Origin: PALSA-129 sp050014595
GTDB taxonomy: Bacteria > Acidobacteriota > Terriglobia > Bryobacterales > Bryobacteraceae
Assembly (NCBI GenBank): GCA_050014595.1
Contig: JBEKDA010000001.1
Location: forward strand, 1 to 64,000
Direction of reading: 5' to 3'
Length of the DNA stretch: 64,000 nucleotides
Shown: piece by piece, positions 42,180-50,363 of the stretch
Layout: each line of letters opens with the position of its first letter
Position numbering within the stretch: the stretch's first letter is position 1
Notes under the pieces: model-generated
The model's input: only the letters and a program-made list of their open reading frames with translations
Database searches by the model: none
Told to the model about the DNA's origin: nothing
Position numbers and translations under genes: made by a program

Positions 42180-42627
42180 CGCACGCACTCGTGCGTGCCG
42201 CGTCGTCGTGTCGGCGCCCGGTGTTATCTCGCGTTGCGCCTCTGTCGCTGAACCGCAAATTCTACCCACAGCGGCCCGAACGGCTTCGGTCGGCATTTCC
42301 CCTGTCAGTTCCGCCAGCTTGCGCACTCAGCGCCGATGAGATCCTGGGGGAGTGACACAGTTTCCTCCGCCTCCTCTGCGCGCTCAGGTTTTGACTTGCT
42401 TGTTTCTCCATCCGTTTTCTCCGCGTCTCCGCGCCTCAGCGGTGAATTGGCATTCAGAACCGTAACCACCGCCGCCCAGGCCGAAGCGCCGCTTCATTTG
42501 ACAAGCCTTCCCCTGCGTCCGTATCATAAAGTTTCACCTTGATAAAGGCCGCTTGAGCGGGTTCTTGTGAAGCATTCTCCGCCCAAGCGGCGACTTCCGT
42601 GTCTGCTGTGATCTGGAACAAAACAAT
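42180..42627. other. Intergenic region between the two ABC operons
   Basis: A 448-bp gap without a supported gene. GCACGCACTCGTGCGTGC (42181-42198) right after the permease stop is a perfect 7-bp stem with a four-base loop, without a T run, perhaps an attenuating or rho-linked hairpin. A family C repeat sits at 42412-42446. The remainder shows no clear promoter and no coding frame. Confidence 0.55.
42412..42446. repeat. Dispersed repeat family C, half copy
   Basis: CCGTTTTCTCCGCGTCTCCG then CGCCTCAGCGGTGAA matches the right half of the elements at 12573-12605 and 51677-51703. The left half is not evident. Confidence 0.6.
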
Positions 42628-43626
42628 ATGATCAAAGTCGAGGGCCTGACCAAGCGATACGCCCGAACTGTGGCGGTCGATAACATTTCCTTCGAAGTGG
42701 AAAAAGGACAGATCGTGGGATTCCTGGGCCCCAACGGGGCGGGGAAGACTACCACCATGAGAGTCCTCACCTGCTTCCTGCCTCCCACGGCGGGGACGGC
42801 CTCGGTGGCCGGCTTCGACGTGCTGGAGAACCCCATGGAGGTCAAGAAACGGATCGGCTATCTGCCGGAGACGCCGCCGCTGTATCCGGAAATGGAGGTG
42901 TCGGAATACCTCAGATTTGTGGGGCAGCTCAAGGGCATCTCTTCCGCCGATATCGCCAAGCGCGTGGATCAAGTGGTGGGGCGTTGCGCGGTGGGCGATG
43001 TGCGCAACAAGCTGATCGGGAAGCTCTCGAAAGGTTTCCGGCAGCGCGTGGGCCTGGCGCAGGCGATTATCCACAATCCCGAAGTCCTGATCCTGGACGA
43101 GCCCACCTCGGGCCTCGATCCCAAGCAGATCATCGAAATCCGCGAGCTGCTGAAATCCCTGGCGGGCGATCACACCATCATTCTGAGCACCCACATTCTG
43201 CCGGAAGTGGAGAATTCCTGCGAGCGGGTCATCATCATCAACCAGGGAAAGCTGGTGGCGATTGATTCGGTGGCCAACCTGACCAACCGGTTGCGCGGAT
43301 CGGAGGCGGTGGCGCTCGAAGTGGAGGCCCCGGACGGCCATCCGGATCCGTCGGAAGTGCAGCAGCGCCTGGAAGTGGTTTCGGGCGTGAGCCGCGTGGT
43401 GATGAAAGATTCCAGGAACGGCCGGCTGATTTTTGAAGTGGAGAGCCTGCAGGGCCGCCACATTCGCGCCGAACTGGCGCGCACCGTGGTGAACTCGGGC
43501 TGGAACCTGAGCGAACTTCGCCCGGTCGGGCTGAGCCTGGAGGATATCTTCCTGCAGTTGACGGCCACCGAAAAAGACGCCGGCGGCGACAACGCCCCGC
43601 AGGAAGTCGAAGGAGCCAGGAAATGA
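42628..43626 (+). CDS. ABC transporter ATP-binding protein (GldA-like)
   Basis: A 332-residue ATPase with Walker A GPNGAGKTTTMRV, signature LSKGFRQRVGLAQAI and Walker B VLILDEPTSGLDPKQ. The C-terminal 100 residues (VALEVEAPDGHPDPSEVQQR, GLSLEDIFLQLTA) form the extension typical of GldA/NatA-like proteins. It leads a four-gene operon in which the next gene overlaps by four bases. In Bacteroidetes GldAFG is linked to gliding; in other phyla this type is a general ABC-2 exporter for cell-surface or lipid components. Substrate unknown here. Confidence 0.9.
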   Translation: MIKVEGLTKRYARTVAVDNISFEVEKGQIVGFLGPNGAGKTTTMRVLTCFLPPTAGTASVAGFDVLENPMEVKKRIGYLPETPPLYPEMEVSEYLRFVGQLKGISSADIAKRVDQVVGRCAVGDVRNKLIGKLSKGFRQRVGLAQAIIHNPEVLILDEPTSGLDPKQIIEIRELLKSLAGDHTIILSTHILPEVENSCERVIIINQGKLVAIDSVANLTNRLRGSEAVALEVEAPDGHPDPSEVQQRLEVVSGVSRVVMKDSRNGRLIFEVESLQGRHIRAELARTVVNSGWNLSELRPVGLSLEDIFLQLTATEKDAGGDNAPQEVEGARK

Positions 43627-44390
43627 AGAACATACTTCTCATCTGTTTCAAGGAATTCAAGGGTTATTTCGTTTCGCCCATCGGCTATGCGGTGATGGCG
43701 CTGTTCGGGCTCATCTTCGGATTTGGTTTTTACACCGCCACGCGCGACATGGTGCAACTGGGATTCCGCGCCCAGATGATGGGCCAGCAACAGCCCATGA
43801 GCGTGAACGAGCAGGTGATCCGGCCGCTGCTGGGCTTTGCCGGAACCATCGCGCTGTTCCTGATTCCCATGATCACCATGCGGCTGGTGGCCGAGGAAAA
43901 GCGCACCGGGACCATCGAACTGCTGCTCACCTCGCCGGTGAAAGATATCGAAATCATCCTGGGCAAGTGGTGCGGCGCGGTGCTGCTGTACATGTGCGTG
44001 CTGGGGATGTCGGTCCTCAACATCGCCATGTTATTCATGTGGGGCAAGCCCGATCTGAAGCCGGTGCTGGTGGCTTACCTGGGGCTGTTGCTGCAGGGCG
44101 GATGCCTGCTGGCCATCGGCACGTTCGTATCCACCACCACGCGCAACCAGATCGTGGCCGGCGGCGTCACGTTCTTCGTGTGCCTGCTGCTGTGGCTGCT
44201 GAGCTGGTTTACGGCCTTTGAAAGTACGGCGTTCTCCCAGGTGATCAACTACCTTTCGATCGTGACCCACATGGAGAATTTCAGCAAAGGGGTGCTCGAC
44301 AGCAAGGACGTGGTCTTCTACTTATCCATGATTTTCTTCTCCTTGTTCCTAACCTCGCGATCCATGGAATCGCTGCGGTGGAGGGCCTAA
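43623..44390 (+). CDS. ABC-2 permease (GldF-like)
   Basis: A 255-residue protein with six helices (YAVMALFGLIFGFGFYTAT, FAGTIALFLIPMITMRLVAE, VLLYMCVLGMSVLNIAMLFM, LGLLLQGGCLLAIGTFVS, VAGGVTFFVCLLLWLLSWFT, DVVFYLSMIFFSLFLTSRS). The sequence MRLVAEEKRTGTIELLLTSP is the conserved coupling-helix stretch of the ABC-2 family. It begins inside the upstream ATPase gene (ATGA overlap) and is followed within one base by the GldG-like gene. Confidence 0.9.
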   Translation: MKNILLICFKEFKGYFVSPIGYAVMALFGLIFGFGFYTATRDMVQLGFRAQMMGQQQPMSVNEQVIRPLLGFAGTIALFLIPMITMRLVAEEKRTGTIELLLTSPVKDIEIILGKWCGAVLLYMCVLGMSVLNIAMLFMWGKPDLKPVLVAYLGLLLQGGCLLAIGTFVSTTTRNQIVAGGVTFFVCLLLWLLSWFTAFESTAFSQVINYLSIVTHMENFSKGVLDSKDVVFYLSMIFFSLFLTSRSMESLRWRA

Positions 44391-44391
44391 T

Positions 44392-45819
44392 ATGAATGCC
44401 AAGTGGCTGAAGGCAAGACAGACTAAGTATTGGACCTACGCCGTCACCTACATCGTGGTGATCCTGGCGGTGCTGGCGGCGGTGAATTTTCTGGCGAACC
44501 GCTACGACAAGTCGTACGATTCCACCGCCAATAAGCAGTTCAGCCTGTCCGACCAGACTCTGAAGGTGGTCCGGGGACTGAAGCAAGACATTACCGCGAC
44601 TTACTTCGGCGATACCGGGTCCTTTCCGAACGCGCGCGACGTCCTGGATCGGTACGCGGCGCTGTCGCCCAAATTTCACGTGACGTACGTGGATGCGGAG
44701 CGGAAACCGGCCATCGCGAAGGCTGCCGGATACCGGCCGGATTCGCCGGTGCTGATCTCGAGTGGCGCGCGCAGAGAAGCCGCCAAGAGCCTCTCCGAAG
44801 AAGAGATCACGGGCGCCATCATCCGCTCGCTCAAATCGGGCGAGCGCAACGTGTGCGTGCTGAACGCGGCGGGCGAGCACAGCATCGACGACCAGCAGTC
44901 GGGCGGCTACGCGCTCCTGAAGCAGTTACTGGAGCGCGATAACTACAAAGTCCGCGCGGTGGATTTCAAGGCGGCGGCGCCGGACGCGAGCAAGCCGGTA
45001 GTGGTGGGCCAGGCGCCCGCTGCGGCAGCCACGGAAGTGCCGAAAGACTGCACCGTTCTGATCGTAGGCGGGCCGCAGTTGGACTATACCGCCGCGGCGG
45101 TGGACGCCCTCAAGAGTTACGAAGAAAGCGGCGGGCGCGAGCTGATCATGCTGGACAACGTGATTCGCCTGGGACGGGACGAGGCGGCCGCGGAGAACGC
45201 CGCCTTCACCAAAGTGCTGGCCGATTGGGGCGTCACCGTGAACAAGGACCTGGTGCTCGATCTCAGCGGCATGGGGCAGCTTTTCGGGCTGCCGCCGGAG
45301 GTTCCGGTGCTGCTCTCCTACGAATCGCATCCCATCACGCAACCGCTCACCCGCGTGCCCACGGCTTATCCGCTGGCGCGATCCCTCGATACCAAATCCG
45401 GCGATAAGACCACCGTTTCGAAACTGTTTGGAACCACCGAGGATAGCGTGGCCGTGACCGGCATCGGGCCGGGCGGAGCCATCGATCCGAAGAAGGGCAA
45501 GAAAGGCCCGCTGACTATGGGTGCGGCCGGCACGTACAACGGCGCGACGCCGGGCAGGTTTATCGTGGTGAGCACTTCGCTGTGGGCGCAGAACAGCATC
45601 CTGGGTTCGCGCTCGCTGGGCAACCGGGACCTGCTGGGCAACATGATCAACTGGCTGTCTTCCGACGAAGACCTGATCTCGATTCGCCCGAAGGAGCCCG
45701 AAGACCGGCCGCTGACGCTCACCACGCAGAGGCTGTCGACCATCTTCTGGTTGAGCTTCGTGATCTTCCCCCTCGGCGTGGTCGCCATCGGCATGGCCAC
45801 GTGGTGGAAGCGGAGGTAG
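44392..45819 (+). CDS. GldG-like ABC-associated periplasmic protein
   Basis: A 475-residue membrane-anchored protein. One helix at residues 15-33 (YWTYAVTYIVVILAVLAAVN) leads into a periplasmic domain beginning FLANRYDKSYDSTANKQFSL, the GldG/IFT52-like signature (a thin strand then QTLKVVRGLKQDI). AGEHSIDDQQSGGYALLKQL is conserved in the family. A second helix near the C-terminus (FWLSFVIFPLGVVAIGMATW) ends the protein. It probably couples the ABC permease to cell-envelope substrate; the role is unproven. Confidence 0.86.
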   Translation: MNAKWLKARQTKYWTYAVTYIVVILAVLAAVNFLANRYDKSYDSTANKQFSLSDQTLKVVRGLKQDITATYFGDTGSFPNARDVLDRYAALSPKFHVTYVDAERKPAIAKAAGYRPDSPVLISSGARREAAKSLSEEEITGAIIRSLKSGERNVCVLNAAGEHSIDDQQSGGYALLKQLLERDNYKVRAVDFKAAAPDASKPVVVGQAPAAAATEVPKDCTVLIVGGPQLDYTAAAVDALKSYEESGGRELIMLDNVIRLGRDEAAAENAAFTKVLADWGVTVNKDLVLDLSGMGQLFGLPPEVPVLLSYESHPITQPLTRVPTAYPLARSLDTKSGDKTTVSKLFGTTEDSVAVTGIGPGGAIDPKKGKKGPLTMGAAGTYNGATPGRFIVVSTSLWAQNSILGSRSLGNRDLLGNMINWLSSDEDLISIRPKEPEDRPLTLTTQRLSTIFWLSFVIFPLGVVAIGMATWWKRR

Positions 45820-45822
45820 CGC

Positions 45823-47145
45823 ATGAGGCCCAAAGGGCTGCTGGTTGCCGTGGTCGCTCTGGCGGTGCTGGGCGGCCTGATCTGGTGGTCGAATAAGAAG
45901 CAGGCGGCTAATCCGGCGAAGTCCGCCACCGACACCACCACCAAACTGTTGACGATTTCCGACGACCAGTTTCAGGAAATCCGCATCAAGAAACTCACCG
46001 GCGAAGTCGAGGATCTGAAACGCGAGAACGGCAAATGGCGGTTGGCAGAGCCCAAGCCGCTGGCCGCCGATCAGGATACGGTTGGTTCCATCGTCTCGAC
46101 CCTGGGAGCGCTCACGGCGGACAAGACCATCGAACCGAATGCCACGGATCTGGCCCCCTACGGCCTCAACATTCCCACGCTCGATATCACCATCACTAAG
46201 AAAGACGGCAAGACGGCCGAAGCGCTGATAGGCGATTCGACGCCCACCAATTCGGGCTCGTACGCCAAACTGGGCGGCGACCCGCGCGTGTTCACGGTGG
46301 CGAGCTACGTGAAGACCAGTCTCGACAAGAGCGTCAACGATCTGCGCGACAAGCGGCTGCTGACCTTCGATTCCGACAAGCTGACGCGCGTGCAGTTGAC
46401 CGGCAAGGGGAGCACCATGGAGTTCGGCAAGAACGGGCAGAACGAGTGGCAAATCCTGAAGCCGCGGCCGCTACGCGCCGACAGTTCGCAGGTGGAAGCG
46501 CTGATCTCGAAGCTGCGGGACGCGCGCATGGACCCCGCGGTTTCCGACGAAGACGCCAAAAAGGCGGCCGCGGCATTCGCCTCCGGCACGAAGGTGGCGA
46601 CCGCCGTATTGTCAGATAACTCGGGCGATCAGACGCTGGACGTGCGCAAGGACAAAGACAAGAACTACTACGCCAAGAGTTCCGTGGTGGAAGGCGTGTT
46701 CAAAGTTCCGGCCGATATCGGCGACGCAACCGACAAAGGGCTCGACGATTTCCGCAACAAGAAGCTTTTCGATTTCGGTTTCAGCGATCCGACCAAGGTG
46801 GAGCTCAAGGCGGTTACCTACACCAAGAGCGGCGACAAGTGGATGGCCGGCGCGAAGACCATGGATAATTCCAGCGTGCAGAACCTGATCGACAAGCTGC
46901 GCGACCTGGCGGCCGCCAAGTTCCCCGATCAGGGCGCGGGCGACGTGGTTTTCGAAGCCACCGTGACTTCCAACAGCGGCAAGCGCGTGGAAAAAGTGAC
47001 CGTCCGCAAGCAGGGAACCGCATATTTCGCGCAACGCGAAGGCGAGCCGAGCATCTATGAACTAGACGGGAAGGCGGTGGACGATCTGCTCAAAGCGGCG
47101 TCCGACGTGAAGGAAGCCGCGCCCGAGCCGGCCAAGAAGAAGTAG
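45823..47145 (+). CDS. DUF4340 protein of the GldAFG-type operon
   Basis: A 440-residue protein with an N-terminal membrane anchor (LLVAVVALAVLGGLIWW) and a periplasmic region of two or three similar beta modules. Each has a form of LKRENGKWRLAEPKPLAADQ, LDITITKKDGKTAEALIGD, and DLRDKRLLTFDSDKLTRVQL, which matches DUF4340. DUF4340 proteins occur next to GldG-like genes in many phyla. It starts three bases after the GldG gene. Its stop codon lies in a family A repeat element that separates this operon from the NAD salvage genes. Confidence 0.86.
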   Translation: MRPKGLLVAVVALAVLGGLIWWSNKKQAANPAKSATDTTTKLLTISDDQFQEIRIKKLTGEVEDLKRENGKWRLAEPKPLAADQDTVGSIVSTLGALTADKTIEPNATDLAPYGLNIPTLDITITKKDGKTAEALIGDSTPTNSGSYAKLGGDPRVFTVASYVKTSLDKSVNDLRDKRLLTFDSDKLTRVQLTGKGSTMEFGKNGQNEWQILKPRPLRADSSQVEALISKLRDARMDPAVSDEDAKKAAAAFASGTKVATAVLSDNSGDQTLDVRKDKDKNYYAKSSVVEGVFKVPADIGDATDKGLDDFRNKKLFDFGFSDPTKVELKAVTYTKSGDKWMAGAKTMDNSSVQNLIDKLRDLAAAKFPDQGAGDVVFEATVTSNSGKRVEKVTVRKQGTAYFAQREGEPSIYELDGKAVDDLLKAASDVKEAAPEPAKKK

Positions 47146-47211
47146 GACAGGCCTCGTGGCCTGTCATTCCGAATCTGCCGCGCAAAGACAGGCCAGGAGG
47201 CCTGTCCTACT
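47141..47211. repeat. Dispersed repeat family A, full REP-like element
   Basis: AGTAGGACAGGCCTCGTGGC and CTGTC (47141-47165) form one hairpin arm, and GACAGGCCAGGAGGCCTGTC and CTACT (47187-47211) the other. Outer arms AGTAGGACAGGCCT / AGGCCTGTCCTACT are a perfect 14-bp inverted repeat. It contains the stop codon of the DUF4340 gene and ends seven bases before pncB. The inner hairpin recurs at 30407-30429; a related element lies inside pncA. Confidence 0.82.
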
Positions 47212-47217
47212 AACATC

Positions 47218-48531
47218 ATGAACGGCCTTCTTACCGACCTCTACGAACTGACGATGGCGGCCGGCTACTTCGAGGCCGGCAAGGCGGCGGAGAAAGCCAC
47301 CTTCGAATTCACTCTCCGGCGTCTGCCGCTCCAACGCAACTTCATGCTGGCGGCGGGGCTGCCGCAGGTGGTGGAATACCTGCTCAACCTCAGCTTCACG
47401 GCGGATGAAATCGCCTACTTGCGCGGCCTCGCGCAGTTCCGCCTGGCGCCCGACGCCTTCTTCGACTACCTCCGTAATTTTCGTTTCACGGGAGACCTGT
47501 TTGCCGCGCCCGAGGGCACCCCGCTGTTTCCGGACGAGCCGTTTCTGACCATCCGCGCCCCCATCATCGAAGCCCAGATTCCGGAAACGTACCTGCTATC
47601 GATGGTCGCCTTTCAGTCGATGATCGCGACCAAGGCGGCGCGCACGGTGGAAGCGGCGGCCGGGCGCGACGTGGTGGAGTTCGGCACGCGGCGCGCGCAC
47701 ACTCCCGAGGCGGGCGTGCTGGGAGCGCGGGCGGCTTACATCGGCGGCTGTGCCGGCACCAGCAACACCCTGGCCGGGTATCGATTCGGCATTCCCGTGA
47801 TGGGGACCTCGGGCCATTCCTGGGTGATGTCGTTCTGCGGCGAAAAGGAGGCTTTCCGCCAGTTGCAGCGGGTGCTGGGCGAAGCCTCCGTACAATTGAT
47901 CGATACCTACGAAACGCTGGGAGGCGCGCGGCTTGCGGCGCAAGGGGGCAGCCCGCTCGGGGGCGTGCGCCTCGATAGCGGAGATTTTCTGGCGCTTTCG
48001 CGGCAGGTGCGCGAGATCCTCGATGCGGGCGGCCTGCGCGAAGCCAGGATCATGGCCAGCGGCGATCTGGACGAATACCGCATTCGCGAACTGGTGAAGG
48101 CGGGCGCGCCCATCGACGCCTTCGGCGTGGGCACCCAACTGGCCACCTCCGCGGACGCTCCCAATTTGAGCGCGGTCTACAAACTGGTGGAGCTGGAAAT
48201 TTCCGGCATCCACCGTTATACGGCGAAGTATAGCGAAGATAAGCCGTCCTACCCCGGCGCGAAGCAGGTATTCCGCGATGCGGCGCGTGACGTGATTGCG
48301 CGCTCCGGCGAGTGCGGCAAAGGCGAAGCGCTGCTTCGGCCGGTGATCCTGGGCGGCCGGTTGGTGGAACCGCTTCCCACCCTCGGCCAGGCGCGGCAGC
48401 GTGCCTCGGAATGCCTGTCGAAGATGCCGCCGGCTTTGCGACAATTGGAAACAGGGGAGCCGTGGCCGGTGATTTTCAGCCGCGAACTGCGCGAGCTGAT
48501 CGAGCGCACCCGCCATAATCTGCTGGGATGA
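47218..48531 (+). CDS. pncB: Nicotinate phosphoribosyltransferase
   Basis: A 437-residue cytoplasmic enzyme that makes nicotinate mononucleotide from nicotinate and PRPP. The N-terminus NGLLTDLYELTMAAGYFEAG is the type signature; VEFGTRRAHTPEAGVLGARA carries the active-site His and the phosphate loop; VMGTSGHSWVMSF and VRLDSGDFLALSRQVREILD complete the catalytic barrel; AFGVGTQLATSADAPNL binds PRPP. The nicotinamidase gene overlaps its stop by four bases, so the pair salvages nicotinamide. The leader lies at the edge of a REP-like element. Confidence 0.93.
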   Translation: MNGLLTDLYELTMAAGYFEAGKAAEKATFEFTLRRLPLQRNFMLAAGLPQVVEYLLNLSFTADEIAYLRGLAQFRLAPDAFFDYLRNFRFTGDLFAAPEGTPLFPDEPFLTIRAPIIEAQIPETYLLSMVAFQSMIATKAARTVEAAAGRDVVEFGTRRAHTPEAGVLGARAAYIGGCAGTSNTLAGYRFGIPVMGTSGHSWVMSFCGEKEAFRQLQRVLGEASVQLIDTYETLGGARLAAQGGSPLGGVRLDSGDFLALSRQVREILDAGGLREARIMASGDLDEYRIRELVKAGAPIDAFGVGTQLATSADAPNLSAVYKLVELEISGIHRYTAKYSEDKPSYPGAKQVFRDAARDVIARSGECGKGEALLRPVILGGRLVEPLPTLGQARQRASECLSKMPPALRQLETGEPWPVIFSRELRELIERTRHNLLG

Positions 48532-49190
48532 GAACAGTATTCGTCGACGTCGATTCGCAACTGGATTTCCTGTTTCCCTCGGGCGCGCTGTACGTGCCGG
48601 GAGCCGAACGGATTCTGGGCGCCATCGCGCGGCTGAACCGCTTCGCCGCGGCGCGGGGCATGCCGGTGGTCTCCACCACCGACGCGCATAGCGAGAACGA
48701 CCGAGAGTTCGCCCAGTGGCCGCACCACTGCATCGCCGGTACCACCGGCCAGCACAAGGCCGAATCCACGCTGCTGGAGCGGCGCGTGACCGTTCCGAGT
48801 GGGACCGGCCTCCTGGCCGGCCGGCAAGGTGGGGCGGGCTTCAGCCCGCCAACGACCGGCCGGGAGGCCGGTCCCGCCACCATTGAGATCGAAGGCGCGC
48901 AGCAGATCGTCGTGGAGAAGCAGACGGTGGATATTTTCCTGGCGCCCAATCTCACGCGCGTGCTGGACGGCCTGAAGGCCGGCCGCTACGTGCTCTACGG
49001 CGTCGTGACGGAGATCTGCGTCCTGTATGCGGCGCGCGGATTGCTGCAGCGCGGCCAGACGGTGGATCTGGTGACTGACGCGATCGAAGCCCTCACGCCG
49101 GAGGGATCGCGGCGCGCCATCGAGGAGATTGTGGCCGGCGGCGGGCGCCTCGCCACCGTGGAAGAGATTACGGGCGGGAGCGGGCGATAA
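48528..49190 (+). CDS. pncA: Nicotinamidase (isochorismatase fold) with in-frame repeat insertion
   Basis: A 220-residue hydrolase converting nicotinamide to nicotinate. FVDVDSQLDFLFPSGAL at the N-terminus, TTDAHSENDREFAQWPHHCI, GTTGQHKAEST, and VVTEICVLYAARGLLQRG with the catalytic Cys are family features; the conserved Lys is in IVVEKQTVDIF. Residues about 91-117 (SGTGLLAGRQGG, AGFSPPTTGREAGPAT) are unlike the family and coincide with a palindromic REP-like sequence in the DNA. The reading frame is intact through it. ATGA overlap with pncB indicates coupled translation. Its 3' end overlaps the opposing methyltransferase gene by 23 bp. Confidence 0.88.
   Translation: MRTVFVDVDSQLDFLFPSGALYVPGAERILGAIARLNRFAAARGMPVVSTTDAHSENDREFAQWPHHCIAGTTGQHKAESTLLERRVTVPSGTGLLAGRQGGAGFSPPTTGREAGPATIEIEGAQQIVVEKQTVDIFLAPNLTRVLDGLKAGRYVLYGVVTEICVLYAARGLLQRGQTVDLVTDAIEALTPEGSRRAIEEIVAGGGRLATVEEITGGSGR
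48799..48880. repeat. Family A REP-like element inside pncA
   Basis: Outer arms GGGACCGGCCTCC (48801-48813) and GGAGGCCGGTCCC (48863-48875) are a perfect 13-bp inverted repeat. The centre is the palindrome GGCGGGCTTCAGCCCGCC (48833-48850). Flanking inner hairpins (CCGGCCTCCTGGCCGG and CCGGCCGGGAGGCCGG) give the same two-arm plan as the 47141-47211 element, which reads GGACAGGCCTCGTGGCC at the matching position. Confidence 0.78.
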
Positions 49191-49917
49191 TCTCGAAGTT
49201 GCTGCCGCGGGCGCGCAGGGGCGACAGGCGCAGCAGGCAGTCATCCACGGCGCGCGCGGCGCGGTATCCGGCGGCCCAGCCGGGAAGCAAGCCGGCGAGC
49301 GGCGACGATCCGAAATCATACATCTCGACGCGCGCGTCGAATCCGCTGCCGAAGAGATCGCGCGTGGCTTCGGGATCGAGTTCGCGCTCGTCGGGCGTCT
49401 GGTATTTTTTCATGAGGCCGGGAACCAGCAACCGGCCGATGGTTCCTGAAAGGCGGCGGCGGCTCGGGTCGAGCGAGTAGAAGACGCCGCCGGGCGCGAG
49501 GCGCCGGCGAAGCCGTTCGGGCAACGCGGCCAGCGCGGCATCCGGCAGATGGTGCAGGAAGAAAACGGCGACGATGGCGTCATAGCGTCCGGGAGCGTCG
49601 CTGCCCAATGCGAAGCGGACGTTGGTAATGCCGGCGCTGGCGGCGTCGGCGCTGGCTTGGCGGATGGCCGCGGGCGACAGGTCGACACCCACCATCTCTC
49701 CGACGTGCGGCGCCAGCAGGAGTTCGGTGTCGCCGATGCCGCAGCCCAGGCTCAGGACGCGGGAGCGCGAGCCAACGCCGGTGAGCGAGCGGATGCGGTC
49801 CACCATATGGCGCCGCAGAGCGCGAACCGCGGGCCGCGCGAAATGCGCTTGCGCGAAGCCGGAGTAGAGTTTTTCGTGGTAGGCGAGTTCGCGGGCGGAG
49901 ACTTCCGAATCGGCCAT
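49168..49917 (-). CDS. Class I SAM-dependent methyltransferase
   Basis: A 249-residue enzyme with motif I VLSLGCGIGDTELLL, motif II region VGVDLSPAAIRQASADAA and the later AIVAVFFLHHLPDAALAALP. The C-terminal half (SGTIGRLLVPGLMKKYQTPD) is a substrate-binding cap. The start codon overlaps the stop of the upstream MauE/DoxX-like gene (TAATG), so the two are coupled. Substrate unknown; a small quinone, lipid or sterol-like acceptor is possible. The 3' end overlaps pncA on the other strand. Confidence 0.85.
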   Translation of the reverse strand: MADSEVSARELAYHEKLYSGFAQAHFARPAVRALRRHMVDRIRSLTGVGSRSRVLSLGCGIGDTELLLAPHVGEMVGVDLSPAAIRQASADAASAGITNVRFALGSDAPGRYDAIVAVFFLHHLPDAALAALPERLRRRLAPGGVFYSLDPSRRRLSGTIGRLLVPGLMKKYQTPDERELDPEATRDLFGSGFDARVEMYDFGSSPLAGLLPGWAAGYRAARAVDDCLLRLSPLRARGSNFEIIARSRP

Positions 49918-50363
49918 TACGCCATCCGGCGCGGGCCGCGGAGAGCCATCCACGTCAGGAACAGCGAGCCGGCCAGCATCGAACCATCGCGCAGCAGCGT
50001 CCACTTCGAGATCGGATCGCCTCCCGGACTGAAGCAACCGCAATCGATTGCCTGGTGGTTGAGGAAAGCATGGAGCATGGCGGCGAAGAAAGTCGCCAGG
50101 GTCAGCGAAACCACGGCCGCGGAGAAGCGCAGGAAGCGGCCCAAGATCAGCAACAAGCCAACAGCGACCTCGAACCAGGGAATCGCGACCGCCAGCGGAT
50201 GAAGATACCGAAATGGCACTATGTGGTACGCATCGATTGACATCGCAAAGAACGCCCAGGGCACGCGGAGCTTGACGTAGCCGGCGTAAACAAAGACGGC
50301 GCCGAGCACGACCCGCAGCGCCAACGCGATCCCGCGGAGCACTCTATTTTGGTAAAAATCCAT
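49917..50363 (-). CDS. MauE/DoxX-like membrane protein
   Basis: A 148-residue protein with four membrane helices (IALALRVVLGAVFVYAGYVK, VAIPWFEVAVGLLLILGRFL, AAVVSLTLATFFAAMLHAFL, SMLAGSLFLTWMALRG). Between helices 3 and 4 is AIDCGCFSPGG, the redox Cys pair of the MauE/DoxX family. In methylamine dehydrogenase operons MauE takes part in disulfide formation. The downstream-encoded start overlaps the methyltransferase, and the gene overlaps the stop of the DsbA-like gene (50344-50363), so the four genes from 51556 to 49168 form one transcript. Confidence 0.84.
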   Translation of the reverse strand: MDFYQNRVLRGIALALRVVLGAVFVYAGYVKLRVPWAFFAMSIDAYHIVPFRYLHPLAVAIPWFEVAVGLLLILGRFLRFSAAVVSLTLATFFAAMLHAFLNHQAIDCGCFSPGGDPISKWTLLRDGSMLAGSLFLTWMALRGPRRMA

